A stretch of 64,000 bases of DNA from Streptomyces sp. NBRC 110611 (GCF_001590865.1 NZ_BBUY01000008.1:62001-126000); one strand, 5' to 3'; shown: positions 39,971 through 49,224, counted from the first letter of the stretch. Notes: generated from the letters alone by a model not told the origin. Numbers and translations are program-made.

Positions 39971-41251
39971 TCAGCCCTTGAACCGCGGGAAGGCGGAGCG
40001 GCCGGCGTACACCGCGGCGTCGTCGAGGATCTCCTCGATGCGCAGCAGCTGGTTGTACTTGGCGACGCGCTCGGAGCGGGCCGGGGCGCCGGTCTTGATC
40101 TGGCCGCAGTTGGTGGCGACGGCGAGGTCGGCGATGGTGACGTCCTCGGTCTCACCGGAGCGGTGCGACATCATGCACTTGAAGCCGTTGCGCTGGGCCA
40201 GCTCGACGGCGTCCATGGTCTCGGTCAGCGAGCCGATCTGGTTGACCTTCACCAGCAGCGCGTTGGCGGAGCCCTCCTCGATGCCGCGGGCGAGGCGCTC
40301 GGGGTTGGTGACGAACAGGTCGTCGCCGACCAGCTGGACCTTGGCGCCGAGGCGGTCGGTGATGACCTTCCAGCCGGCCCAGTCGTCCTCGAACAGCGGG
40401 TCCTCGATGGAGACCAGCGGGTACGCGGCGACGAGCTCCTCGTAGTACGCCGTCATCTCGGCGGCGGAGCGCTCCTGGCCCTCGAAGACGTACTTGCCGT
40501 CCTTGTAGAACTCGGAGGCGGCGACGTCCAGGGCGAGGGCGATGTCCTGGCCGGGGGCGTAACCGGCCTGCTTGATGGCCTCCAGGATCAGGTCCAGGGC
40601 CTCGCGGTTGGAGCCCAGGTTGGGGGCGAAGCCGCCCTCGTCACCGAGGCCGGTGGCCAGACCGCGCTCCTTCAGGACCTTCTTGAGGGTGTGGTAGACC
40701 TCGGCGCCCCAGCGCAGCGCCTCGGAGAAGGACTCCGCGCCGATCGGGGCGATCATGAACTCCTGGATGTCCACGTTGGAGTCCGCGTGCGACCCGCCGT
40801 TGAGGATGTTCATCATCGGGACGGGCAGGATGTGCGCGTTCGGGCCGCCCAGGTAGCGGAACAGCGGGAGGTCGCTGGCCTCGGAGGCGGCGTGCGCGAC
40901 GGCGAGGGAGACGCCCAGGATGGCGTTGGCGCCGAGCGAGCCCTTGTTGTCGGTGGCGTCCAGGTCGAACATCGCCTGGTCGATCAGCCGCTGCTCGGTC
41001 GCGTCGTAGCCGACGAGCTCCGGGCCGATCTGCTCGATGACGGCCAGCACGGCCTTCTCGACGCCCTTGCCGAGGTAGCGGTTGGGGTCGCCGTCGCGGA
41101 GCTCGATGGCCTCGAAGGCGCCGGTCGAGGCGCCGGACGGCACGGCGGCACGGCCGGTGCTGCCGTCGTCGAGGCCAACCTCGACCTCGACCGTGGGATT
41201 ACCTCGCGAGTCGAGAATTTCGCGGGCTACGACGACGTCGATGGACGGCAC
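39971..41251 (-). CDS. eno: Enolase
   Basis: Enolase interconverts 2-phosphoglycerate and phosphoenolpyruvate. The 426-residue protein has the N-terminal ARGNPTVEVE-type motif (ILDSRGNPTVEVEVGL), GDEGGFAPNL with catalytic Glu, SIEDPLFEDDW and the signature LLVKVNQIGSLTET with the catalytic lysine, then SHRSGETED. The GTG at 41251 is preceded by AAGGAG at five bases. Its upstream region carries a hairpin and three 22-bp repeats (41417-41504). Confidence 0.98.
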   Translation of the reverse strand: MPSIDVVVAREILDSRGNPTVEVEVGLDDGSTGRAAVPSGASTGAFEAIELRDGDPNRYLGKGVEKAVLAVIEQIGPELVGYDATEQRLIDQAMFDLDATDNKGSLGANAILGVSLAVAHAASEASDLPLFRYLGGPNAHILPVPMMNILNGGSHADSNVDIQEFMIAPIGAESFSEALRWGAEVYHTLKKVLKERGLATGLGDEGGFAPNLGSNREALDLILEAIKQAGYAPGQDIALALDVAASEFYKDGKYVFEGQERSAAEMTAYYEELVAAYPLVSIEDPLFEDDWAGWKVITDRLGAKVQLVGDDLFVTNPERLARGIEEGSANALLVKVNQIGSLTETMDAVELAQRNGFKCMMSHRSGETEDVTIADLAVATNCGQIKTGAPARSERVAKYNQLLRIEEILDDAAVYAGRSAFPRFKG

Positions 41252-41660
41252 GTTGTCTCCTTCATGGTGTGTCTGGAGTTCTGCAGCATGAGCCTAACGG
41301 CCCCGGGCGCGTCCGCTCGCCGTCGGCCCGCTCGGCGGGATGGAATTCCCGAGCAAAGAGCCCAAATGCGCAGTTCAGCTGATGTTCCCCGGCATTGTTC
41401 GCTAGCGGGGAAATTCGCGGCATACCACATATGCCGCCACGGGGTACCGCAGGTGTGACCGCGGGGTACCGCGGATGCGGTCGCGGGGTACCGCGGAGCC
41501 CGCCGAGAGCGAGCAGCCCCGCCGCGGCACGCCGGGGGAGGGCGCGCCGCTGCGGGGCTGACTCAGGGGGGCGAGGCCGGGCGGGGGCCGGGTGGGGCTG
41601 GGGCCCGCCGCCCGGGCCTGCGCGGTCCCGGTGCGGTGCGGCTCAGTCGCCGAGCTCGGC
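41252..41660. other. Gene-free stretch between eno and rpfA
   Basis: The stretch contains the eno promoter region, a hairpin GCGGCATA/TATGCCGC (41417-41437) that may terminate rpfA, and three 22-bp tandem repeats (41439-41504). The remainder (41505-41640) is very G-rich with no supported gene. Confidence 0.55.
41439..41504. repeat. Three 22-bp tandem repeats with GGTACC core
   Basis: Units at 41439-41460, 41461-41482 and 41483-41504 each begin with (G/A)CGGGGTACCGC; the Asp718-type palindrome GGTACC recurs every 22 bases. Confidence 0.85.
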
Positions 41661-42401
41661 TCAGACGCTGAGCTTCTGGCCCGGGAAGATCAGGTTCGGG
41701 TTGCCGCCGACGACCGACTTGTTGGCCTCGTAGAGGGCCTTCCAGTTGGTGCCGTGCGCCTTGGCGATCTTCGCGAGGGTGTCACCCGACTTGACGGTGT
41801 AGGTGCCCTCACCGTCGGACTTCTTCGGGGCCTCGTACGCCTTCGGAGCCGGCTCGGCCTTCTTCTCGACCTTGGGGGCCGACTCGGTCTTCTTCTCGAC
41901 CTTGGGGGCCGGCTCGGTCTTCTTCTCGACCTTGGGGGCCGGCTCGGTCTTCTCGGCCTTCTTCTCGCTCTTCTTCGGCGTGGACTTGGCCTGCTCACCG
42001 CCGGAGGTGTCGACGTCGGCGGCGGGGCCACCGGCGCTCAGGCCGGCCCTGGGGCCACAGTTGGGCCAGGCGCCCGGGCCCTGCATGGCGAGGAGCTTCT
42101 CGCCGGCGGCTATCTGCTGTGCCTTGGTGGCCAGGTCGGCGCGCGACGCGTACTGGGTACCACCGGCGGCGGCCCAGCTGGAGCTGGAGAACTGCAGGCC
42201 ACCGTAGTAGCCGTTACCGGTGTTGATCGACCAGTTGCCACCGGCCTCGCACTGGGCGACCTTGTCCCAGGTGGAGACCGAGGCAGCGTTGGCGGAGGTG
42301 GCACCCATCAGCGGGACGGCGACGGCGGCGCCGGCGACACCGGCGAGGGTGGCGACGCGGACGGCCTTGGAGGGACGACGGTGCTTGCCCTTGTTCAGCA
42401 T
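41661..42401 (-). CDS. rpfA: Resuscitation-promoting factor, transglycosylase-like with LysM
   Basis: The 246-residue secreted muralytic protein has a signal peptide (1-39, ANA cleavage) and an Rpf domain (about 40-118) with the catalytic Glu in WDKVAQCEAGGNWSINTGNG. A Lys/Glu/Pro linker follows with four ~10-residue repeats (VEKKTEPAPK, 30-bp DNA repeats). A C-terminal LysM ends the protein (YTVKSGDTLAKIAKAHG, about 200-246). It cleaves peptidoglycan during germination and outgrowth. The leader contains a ydaO-type c-di-AMP riboswitch (42422-42600). Synteny with enolase supports the rpfA name. Confidence 0.94.
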   Translation of the reverse strand: MLNKGKHRRPSKAVRVATLAGVAGAAVAVPLMGATSANAASVSTWDKVAQCEAGGNWSINTGNGYYGGLQFSSSSWAAAGGTQYASRADLATKAQQIAAGEKLLAMQGPGAWPNCGPRAGLSAGGPAADVDTSGGEQAKSTPKKSEKKAEKTEPAPKVEKKTEPAPKVEKKTESAPKVEKKAEPAPKAYEAPKKSDGEGTYTVKSGDTLAKIAKAHGTNWKALYEANKSVVGGNPNLIFPGQKLSV

Positions 42402-42847
42402 GGTTCGTTCGTTTCCTCACCGACGCCTGCGAGGTGAGCTGTCGGGTTCGGACTGTGAGTGGCCCGGCCGGTGCGTCTGGCGCACCGGGCTTCACCCCAA
42501 GCCGACTGACCCGCTGTCACGGGCCGGGCGGCACTTACCTTGGTTCCCCCGCTCCTGCCTACGGCGCTTACGCGTCAACTGCCTCCGACCACCGGCAGGA
42601 TTCGGCGTGTGATCGAAGGGCCCGCTTTGGCGAGCGGTCCTGACCGTAAGCAGTAATCCCCTTGGTGTTCAAACCCCATCTTCTGAACCAAGTTGACCGC
42701 TTTTGATCACGGGTGGGTTACATTTCCGCAGGTAGGACCGGGTCCGACGGCGTCGGACGGCGCTCGGTTCGCGAGGGGCAACGAGACCCTTGTCTCACTT
42801 TCCCCGCAACGGGCAAAGGAGCCCCCATATCGGACGAAGGTGGCGAA
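42402..42847. other. rpfA leader and upstream region
   Basis: Besides the riboswitch (42422-42600), an imperfect inverted repeat CTTGGTGTTCA (42661-42671) / TGAACCAAG (42684-42692) marks a possible operator near the rpfA promoter. GAGGAAAC at about 42410-42418 is a ribosome site for rpfA. The rest separates rpfA from the next rpf gene. Confidence 0.55.
42422..42600 (-). ncRNA. c-di-AMP riboswitch (ydaO-yuaA type) in the rpfA leader
   Basis: On the minus strand the 3' part reads CCGAACCCGACAGCTCACC then TCGCAGGC, matching the conserved ydaO end (CCGAATCCGACAGCTAACC / CGTAGGC). Upstream GGGGAACCAAGG and the GGTGAAG segment match other conserved blocks, with a GTGCGCC/GGCGCAC-type stem between. 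It lies directly before rpfA. ydaO control of an rpf gene is established in S. coelicolor, where c-di-AMP lowers expression. The 5' boundary is approximate. Confidence 0.92.
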
Positions 42848-44152
42848 CTATGCCTCAGGCTGCCCGAGATCGAGCCGCTGCCCCGGGTGGATCAGGTCCG
42901 CGTCGGAGCCGATAACACCCTCGTTCCGCTCGTAGAGCGCGGGCCAGCCGCCGGGCAGCCGGTGAGCCTGGGCAATGGCTGACAGGCTGTCACCCGGGCG
43001 CACGGTGTAGTCGCCGGCGGCCGGGCCCGCGCCACCGTCGGTGCGGTGCGGGCCGTCGCCGCGGTCGCCGCGGCCGCTCTGGTCATCGCGGCCACCGTGG
43101 TCGCCGTGGTCGCTGCGGTCATCGCGGTCGCCGTGGTCGTCGCGGTCATCGCGGTCGCCTCGCGAGGCGTGCCGGCCGCTGGAGGAGCGTCCGGCGTCCC
43201 CTTCGCTCTCGTCCACGTCACCGCGGTGCTTGCCCTTGGCGGGCCCCCGGTGCGGCGCGCCGGAGCCGTCCGTACGGCCGGGCGTGTCGTCCGTACGCCT
43301 GCCGCCATCCGACGTGCCGGCGGAGTCGGAGGGGCTGGGGGTGCCGGAGGGGCCGGTGGCGTCGTCCGACGGGCCGGTGGCGTCCGATGGGCCGGTCGAG
43401 CCGGAGGGGTCGGGCGAGCCGGACGGGTCGGTCGAACCCGACGGGTCACCGTTACGGGACGGGTCACCGGAGGGCGAGTCGCTCTCACGGCTGCCGTCGG
43501 TCGGCGTGCCGGAGCTGGAGCCGGTGCCGTCAGGAGCAGAGGGCGAAGGCGAGGGCGTCGCATCGGACGGCCGGTCGGACGGCCGGTCGGACGGCCGGTC
43601 GGACGCGTGGTCGGACGGCGCACGGTCGGCACCGTCCGTAGACCCGGACCCGGACCCGGGCCTGGAACCAGTGCCGGACCCGGCCCCGGAGCCAGTGCCC
43701 CTGCCCGTGCCCGTGCCGTCCGCCGGATCGGGCGCCGGGGTGTGGTTGCCGCCGGGGTCGACCTGCGGCGCGCGGCCGCCCGTCGTCAGCCCCGCGTTCA
43801 CCGCGCAGCTGGGCCAGGCGTCCGGCCCCTGGTCCGCGAGTATCGCCTCGGCCACCGCGATCTGCTGGGCGCGGCTGGCGTAGTCGGGGCGGGACGCGTA
43901 GGCCGTGCCGCCGTGCTCGTCCCACATCTCCTGGGTCAGCTGCAGCCCGCCGTAGAAGCCGTTGCCCGAGGCCGCGCTCCACACCCCGCCGCTCTCGCAC
44001 TGGGCGACCCGGTCCCAGGTGGCGGTGTCGGCGGCGTGCGCACCGCCGGCGGAGAAGAGGGGCAGTGCGAGGCCGGCGCCGGTCACTCCCGCCGTGACAA
44101 AGATGGCCGGTGCTTGACGGGGGCGACGGTGTCGGCCGTTCCCGGAACGCAT
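42848..44152 (-). CDS. Second resuscitation-promoting factor with long low-complexity linker and LysM
   Basis: The 434-residue secreted protein has a signal peptide (1-40, AHA), an Rpf domain (about 41-118; WDRVAQCESGGVWSAASGNG with catalytic Glu), a ~245-residue disordered linker and a C-terminal LysM (YTVRPGDSLSAIAQAH). The linker has Gly/Ser/Thr, then DRPS tetrad repeats, Pro-Ser-Gly repeats, and an Asp/Arg/His-rich stretch (RDDRDDHGDRDD). It is a paralogue of the neighbouring rpfA, but I find no ydaO motif in its leader. The long linker would span the wall. It is probably the rpfB counterpart. Confidence 0.92.
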   Translation of the reverse strand: MRSGNGRHRRPRQAPAIFVTAGVTGAGLALPLFSAGGAHAADTATWDRVAQCESGGVWSAASGNGFYGGLQLTQEMWDEHGGTAYASRPDYASRAQQIAVAEAILADQGPDAWPSCAVNAGLTTGGRAPQVDPGGNHTPAPDPADGTGTGRGTGSGAGSGTGSRPGSGSGSTDGADRAPSDHASDRPSDRPSDRPSDATPSPSPSAPDGTGSSSGTPTDGSRESDSPSGDPSRNGDPSGSTDPSGSPDPSGSTGPSDATGPSDDATGPSGTPSPSDSAGTSDGGRRTDDTPGRTDGSGAPHRGPAKGKHRGDVDESEGDAGRSSSGRHASRGDRDDRDDHGDRDDRSDHGDHGGRDDQSGRGDRGDGPHRTDGGAGPAAGDYTVRPGDSLSAIAQAHRLPGGWPALYERNEGVIGSDADLIHPGQRLDLGQPEA

Positions 44153-44337
44153 GCGGATGCCTTTCGCGCGGCGGTTGAGTTGTTCGACGACCGGTGAACT
44201 CTTTCGAACTCCTGTCGGTCGTGGGTGGCAAAGTAGCCGGGGTCACGGGTAGTCACAAGCCGGTGTAGTAAAGATCACGCACAGGTCACGCAGCTGACAC
44301 GACGTCACATTCCCCGGCTCCTGCCCCCCGTCCCTGG

Positions 44338-45612
44338 TCAGGGCCGTTCGGGCGTGAACTCCACCGGCAGCGACCGCAGTCCGCGCATGATGAGCCCGCC
44401 ACGCCACCGCAAATCATCAGGATCCGCGGCAAGCCGGACGTCCGGGAGGCGGGTCAGCAGAGTGGCGAGCGCGGTCTGCCCTTCGAGCCGGGCGAGTGGC
44501 GCGCCCAGGCAGTAGTGGATGCCGTGCCCGTACCCCAGGTGCTGGTTGTCACGTCGGGTCAGATCGAGCACATCCGGTGCGACGAAACGTGACGGATCGC
44601 GGTCCGCGGCGGCCAGCACCACCAGGACGGGGTCGCCCTCGGCGATCCGCTGCCCGCCGAGCGTCAGCTCCTCGGTGGCGAACCGCCACGTCGCCAGCTC
44701 CACCGGGCCGTCGTACCGGAGCAGCTCCTCGACGCCGGTGCTCAGCAACTCGGTGTCGCCCGCCGCGATCGCCTTCTGGAGCAGTTCCCGCTGGGCGGGA
44801 TGGCGCAGCAGGGCGTAGGTGCCGTTGCCGATGAGGTTGACGGTGGTCTCGAATCCGGCGAAGAGCAGGATGAACGCCATCGCGGCGGCCTCGTTCTCGG
44901 TGAGGTGCTCACCGTGATCGGAGGCTCGGATCAGCCCGGATATCAGGTCGTCGCCGGGTTCGCTGCGCTTGCGGTGGATCAGCTCGGCCAGGTAGCCGCG
45001 CATCTTCTTCACGGAACGGGCGACCCCGCCCCGTGGCCCGCCCCCATGCCGGATCATCATTCCCGCCCAGTCGCGGAAGTCGTCCTGGTCCTCGCTCGGG
45101 ACGCCCAACATGTCGCAGATGGCGTAAATGGGCAGCGGGAAGGCGAACTCATGGATGAGATCGGCCGAGCCCTTCGCCGCGAACTGGTCGATGAGGTGGT
45201 CGGTCAGCTCCTGTACCCGCGGTGCGAACGCGGCGACCCGGCGCGGGGTGAACGCCTTGGACACCAGTCGGCGCAGCCGAGTGTGGTCGGGCGGGTCGAT
45301 ATTGAGCAGATGTGTCATCAGGTTGGCGCTGCGCTCGCCCGGAATGCCGACCTTGCCCTTACCGTGCGCGGACTCGCTGTGGTGCACCGGGTTCTTCGAC
45401 AGCCGGGCGTCGGCGAGCGCCTGTCGCGCCTCGGTGTAGCGGGTCACCAGCCAGGCCTCCACACCGCTGGGCAGTGCGGTCCGGTGCACCGGCGCATGCT
45501 CGCGCAGCCAGGCGTACGCGGGGTACGGGTCGGCGGCGAACTCCCAGGTGAACAGCTCGGGCGCGGGCGGGGAGGCCGGGCAGGAGGTGGCGTCGTCGGA
45601 CTTGTCGTGCAC
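44338..45612 (-). CDS. Cytochrome P450 (CYP107-like)
   Basis: The 424-residue soluble bacterial P450 has I-helix LLFAGFETTVN (about 235-245), ExxR in VEELLRYDG context, and the heme loop GYGHGIHYCLGAPLARLEG with Cys near residue 366. The GTG at 45612 is the first start with this length. No ferredoxin is adjacent. S. coelicolor has CYP107U1 beside its rpf genes, so this is probably the same lineage. The substrate is unknown; some CYP107 enzymes hydroxylate macrolides. Confidence 0.92.
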   Translation of the reverse strand: MHDKSDDATSCPASPPAPELFTWEFAADPYPAYAWLREHAPVHRTALPSGVEAWLVTRYTEARQALADARLSKNPVHHSESAHGKGKVGIPGERSANLMTHLLNIDPPDHTRLRRLVSKAFTPRRVAAFAPRVQELTDHLIDQFAAKGSADLIHEFAFPLPIYAICDMLGVPSEDQDDFRDWAGMMIRHGGGPRGGVARSVKKMRGYLAELIHRKRSEPGDDLISGLIRASDHGEHLTENEAAAMAFILLFAGFETTVNLIGNGTYALLRHPAQRELLQKAIAAGDTELLSTGVEELLRYDGPVELATWRFATEELTLGGQRIAEGDPVLVVLAAADRDPSRFVAPDVLDLTRRDNQHLGYGHGIHYCLGAPLARLEGQTALATLLTRLPDVRLAADPDDLRWRGGLIMRGLRSLPVEFTPERP

Positions 45613-45737
45613 GTTTCGACCGTAACCGGTACGCGGACCACCGCGCGCCGCCCAGCCGTTCCCGAACCCTCAGACCGGCCGTCCCGGAACCCTCAGACCG
45701 GCCGTCCCCGAACCTCGGACGCCCCTGCCCCTGCCCC

Positions 45738-46637
45738 CTACGCCCCTGACACCGTCCCCTCCGGGTCCCCGTCCACCCCCAGCCCGGCCAGAAACGCCAG
45801 CGCCGCCGGCGACGGCCCGAGAGCGCTCCACACCACCCGCTCGGTACGTTCCGGCGCCGGGCGCGCCCGGACGATGCGCAGCCCCGGCAGCTCGGCGGCG
45901 AAGGCCTCCGGGACCATGCCGATGCCCAGCCCCGCCCGCACCAGCTTCGCCAGGAACTCCACGTTGGTCACCTCGAACCCCACCTCCGAGGTCAGCCCCG
46001 CCGCCAGGAACGCCTCGTCGCGCTGCCGCCGGGCCGTCGACCCGGCCGTGAAGTCGACAAAGGTCTCCCGCGCCAGCCGTGACAGCGTGGTCCACTCCCG
46101 CCCGGCCAGCGAATGGTCCGGCGGCACCACGGCCACCAGCTCACCACGGGCCAGCTCCCGCTCCCGCACGCCGGCCGTGCGCGCGCCGGGCACCAGCCCG
46201 ACGAAGGCGACGTCCAGCGCCCCCTCCCGCACCCGCTCGATGAGCAGATCGCTCATCTCCGTCTGCAGACTGATCCGCACCTGCGGATAGCGGGTACGGA
46301 ACGCGCCCAGCTCACGGGCGAGATCGACGGCCGCGACGGTCGAGATCGCCCCCACCGCCAGCCGGCCGCGCACCTCACCGGTCGCCGCCGCCACCTCGGC
46401 GCGGGCCCGCTCGGCCGCCTGCAGCGCCTGCCGAGCGACCGGAACGAACGCCTCCCCCGCGGCGGTCAGCCGCACGCTCCGGCTCGTCCGGTGGAAGAGC
46501 CGTGCGCCGAGCTCCTTCTCCAACCGGGCGATCTGATGGCTGAGCGCGGACTGCACCACATGGCACCGCTCGGCGGCCCGGGTGAACCCACCGGTCTCGG
46601 CCACCGCGACCACGTACCTCATCTGCTGGAGCTCCAT
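45738..46637 (-). CDS. LysR-family transcriptional regulator
   Basis: The 299-residue LTTR has an N-terminal winged helix (residues 1-60; GGFTRAAERCHVVQSALSHQ) and a periplasmic-binding-like effector domain (about 90-290). It is divergent from the MFS transporter, the classic arrangement in which the LTTR controls its neighbour. A T-N11-A dyad (ATTGGACTCATCAAT, 46698-46712) sits between the two genes. The effector is likely a compound exported by the transporter. Confidence 0.94.
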   Translation of the reverse strand: MELQQMRYVVAVAETGGFTRAAERCHVVQSALSHQIARLEKELGARLFHRTSRSVRLTAAGEAFVPVARQALQAAERARAEVAAATGEVRGRLAVGAISTVAAVDLARELGAFRTRYPQVRISLQTEMSDLLIERVREGALDVAFVGLVPGARTAGVRERELARGELVAVVPPDHSLAGREWTTLSRLARETFVDFTAGSTARRQRDEAFLAAGLTSEVGFEVTNVEFLAKLVRAGLGIGMVPEAFAAELPGLRIVRARPAPERTERVVWSALGPSPAALAFLAGLGVDGDPEGTVSGA

Positions 46638-46697
46638 GACGCCCGAGAGTACGACGGCATCGATCTCTTTCCACGATGGGTGAAATGAAAACTATGT

Positions 46698-46712
46698 ATT
46701 GGACTCATCAAT
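46698..46712. promoter_or_regulatory. LysR-type T-N11-A dyad
   Basis: ATTGGACTCATCAAT (ends ATTG/CAAT) lies 60 bases upstream of the LysR start and about 80 before the MFS start, as expected for an LTTR recognition site. Confidence 0.55.
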
Positions 46713-46789
46713 GGGCCGGGCCCCAGGCTGGGAAGCGCCGGCAGCCGCCACAGCGGCCGCGGGCGAATGCACTACGAGAAGGAGCCCTC

Positions 46790-48040
46790 GTGAGACCTGC
46801 CGGCGCGTCCGCGACGTCCACCACATCTGCGACATCAGAACCGTCCGAACCATCCGGCTCCGGCAAGGGGCTGGCACGCGGCACGCTGCTGCTGATGTCG
46901 GTCGCCACCGGCCTGTCCGTCGCCGGCAACTACTTCGCCCAGCCGCTGCTGGACGTCATCGGCCGCGATCTCCACCTCTCCGCGTCCACCGCCGCCCTGG
47001 TGGTGACCATCGCACAGCTCGGCTACGGCCTCGGCCTGCTGCTGCTCGTCCCCCTCGGTGACCTGCTGGAACGCCGTCGGCTGGCGGTCGCGCTGTGCGC
47101 GGCGACGGCGGTGTTCCTGACTGTCACGGCGAGTGCGCCGAACGCCCTCCTCCTGCTGACCGGCACCGCCCTCACCGGCCTGACCTCGGTCGCCGCCCAG
47201 GTCATCGTGCCGTACGCGGCGACCCTCGCGGCGCCCGCCGAGCGCGGCCGGACCGTCGGCACCGTCATGACCGGGCTACTGCTCGGCATCCTGCTGGCCC
47301 GTACGGCCGCCGGGCTCCTCTCCGAGCTGGGCGGCTGGCGCACCGTCTACTGGATCAACGCCGCGCTGATGCTGCTGGTGGCGGTGCTCCTGCGGCTCCG
47401 GCTCCCCGCGCTGCGCACCACCGCCGGGCTCCGCTACCCCGCCCTCCTCCGCTCCACGCTGGCACTGTTCGCCCAGGAGCCGGTGCTGCGCCGAAGGGCG
47501 GTACTGGGCGCGCTGTCCTTCGCGGGTTTCTCGGTCCTGTGGACCGCCGTGGCCTTCCTGATGTCCGGCCCCTCCTACGGCTGGCAGGAGTCGGCCATCG
47601 GCCTTCTGGGCCTGGTGGGTGCCGCCGGTTCCCTGGCGGCATCGGCGGCGGGCCGGCTGGCCGACCGCGGCCTGGCACACCGCGTCACCGGCACCGCGGC
47701 GTTCCTGCTGCTGGGGTCGTGGGGGCTGCTGGCGGCGGGCGGCTCCGGCGGAACATGGCCGCTGGCCGCGCTGCTGGCGGGGATCGTCGTCCTGGACCTG
47801 GCCCTCCAGGCGATCCACGTCTCCAACCAGAACCTGGTCTACGGAATCCGCCCGGAGGCTCGTAACCGCCTCAACTCGGCTTACATGACCGCCTACTTCG
47901 TGGGCGGCGCGCTCGGCTCGGCCCTGACCTCCGCGGTCTGGGGAGCTGGCGGCTGGCGCGGGGTGTGCCTGGTGGGCGCGGCCCTGGCGGCGGCAGCGGC
48001 GGCCGTATGGCTCTTCGACCGGCTCCGCCCACTTCCCTGA
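46790..48040 (+). CDS. MFS exporter (DHA1-type)
   Basis: The 416-residue transporter has 12 predicted helices after a ~25-residue Ser/Thr-rich N-terminus. The family motif A appears as LLLVPLGDLLERRRLAVAL (loop 2-3). AGAAGGAG precedes the GTG at 46790 by five bases. It resembles drug or metabolite efflux proteins of the YnfM/CynX-type group paired with LysR regulators. The substrate is unknown. Confidence 0.92.
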   Translation: MRPAGASATSTTSATSEPSEPSGSGKGLARGTLLLMSVATGLSVAGNYFAQPLLDVIGRDLHLSASTAALVVTIAQLGYGLGLLLLVPLGDLLERRRLAVALCAATAVFLTVTASAPNALLLLTGTALTGLTSVAAQVIVPYAATLAAPAERGRTVGTVMTGLLLGILLARTAAGLLSELGGWRTVYWINAALMLLVAVLLRLRLPALRTTAGLRYPALLRSTLALFAQEPVLRRRAVLGALSFAGFSVLWTAVAFLMSGPSYGWQESAIGLLGLVGAAGSLAASAAGRLADRGLAHRVTGTAAFLLLGSWGLLAAGGSGGTWPLAALLAGIVVLDLALQAIHVSNQNLVYGIRPEARNRLNSAYMTAYFVGGALGSALTSAVWGAGGWRGVCLVGAALAAAAAAVWLFDRLRPLP

Positions 48041-48087
48041 GCCGCCCCCCTGCCTCTCTGCTCCCCTGCTCCCCTGTTCCCCTGCTC

Positions 48088-49179
48088 CTAACTCTCGGTG
48101 GCCGCTGACGCCTCGGCGGCCACCACCGCGTCCCGGTACGTCCGGGCCGCCGCCCGCAGCGCCGCCTCCGGGTCGATGCCGTCCCGCTCCGCCCGTACGG
48201 CCATGGCCAGCAGCTCGTAGCCGATGCCCTCGCCGGTGGGCACGGTGACGTCCAGGCCCGCCGAGCGCACGCGGGACGCCAGCTTCGCCGCCAGGGCGAG
48301 GCCGGGCTGGGCGAGCGGGATGCCCTCGGTCACCGACTCCCGCTGCTTCTCCACCGCCTTCGTCCGCAGCCAGTGGGCCTTGACGTCCTCGGGCGTCTCG
48401 GCCGCCTCCTCCCCGAAGACATGGGGGTGGCGATGGACGAGCTTCTCCACGATCGTGCCCGCGACGTCATCGATGGAGAACGGCTCCTCCGGGGCGTCCT
48501 GGGCGATCCGGGCGTGGAAGACGACCTGGAGGAGCACATCGCCCAGCTCCTCGCGCAGCGCCTCGCGGTCGCCCTCCTCGATGGCCTCGACCAGCTCGTA
48601 CGCCTCCTCGATGCCGTACTTGGCCAGATCGCGGTGCGTACGGATGCTGCTCCAGGGGCACTCGGCGCGGATCTGGTCCATGACCTGGACGAGGTCGAGC
48701 AGCCGGGCGCCGGGCAGGTCGTACGAGCCGGGCAGCAGCTCCAGGTCGGGCATGGTCTCGCGGCCGGAGCCGGCCAGCCGCGCCAGGCCGTCGGTCAGCG
48801 CGCTCTCCCCGACGGCGGAAGTGAGGATGACGGCGGTCCGGTCGCCCGGCACGCAGTAGTCGACCAGCTCGCGGGCGGTCGGGGCAGCCGTCTCCACCTC
48901 GATGCCGGCCTCCCGCAGATACGGCAGCTGCGGGTGCTCCGGGTCGGCGCACAGCACCCGCTGCGCCGCGTGCAGGGTCTGCCAGGCGGGCCAGGACAGG
49001 AGCCCGGGGGCGACCCGATGGCTGGTGGTGAGCAGGACCAGGCGTCCGGTGCCGGTGCCCTCGGGGCGGGCATCGGCACCGGAGCCCGCGGCGGACTCGG
49101 AGCCCGTAGCGGAATCGGAGCCGCCGGTGGAGGCGGAGCCCGCGGCGGAGGCGGATGCGGAGGCGTCAGCAGCGTTCAC
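48088..49179 (-). CDS. mazG: Nucleoside triphosphate pyrophosphohydrolase MazG
   Basis: The 363-residue protein hydrolyses abnormal NTPs to NMP and PPi. The MazG core is at about residues 165-270: PWSSIRTHRDLAKYGIEEAY, then EEGDREALREELGD, then HRHPHVFG. The metal-binding ExxE...ExxD pattern is intact. The N-terminal ~55 residues are Ala/Ser/Gly-rich and variable, and residues ~55-155 form an extra domain usual in actinobacterial MazG. The start is uncertain: GTG at 49179 or GTG at 49197, neither with a good ribosome site. It is followed on the same strand by nothing until 48040 (converging MFS). Confidence 0.92.
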   Translation of the reverse strand: MNAADASASASAAGSASTGGSDSATGSESAAGSGADARPEGTGTGRLVLLTTSHRVAPGLLSWPAWQTLHAAQRVLCADPEHPQLPYLREAGIEVETAAPTARELVDYCVPGDRTAVILTSAVGESALTDGLARLAGSGRETMPDLELLPGSYDLPGARLLDLVQVMDQIRAECPWSSIRTHRDLAKYGIEEAYELVEAIEEGDREALREELGDVLLQVVFHARIAQDAPEEPFSIDDVAGTIVEKLVHRHPHVFGEEAAETPEDVKAHWLRTKAVEKQRESVTEGIPLAQPGLALAAKLASRVRSAGLDVTVPTGEGIGYELLAMAVRAERDGIDPEAALRAAARTYRDAVVAAEASAATES

Positions 49180-49224
49180 GCATCGAACGTAACCCACACC
49201 ACTGACAACGCCCGGCGCCGCCCG

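Noticed and set aside
44153..44337. ydaO riboswitch before the second rpf gene
   Set aside because: The conserved CCGACAGCTAACC-type end and AGGC segment are absent from this leader.
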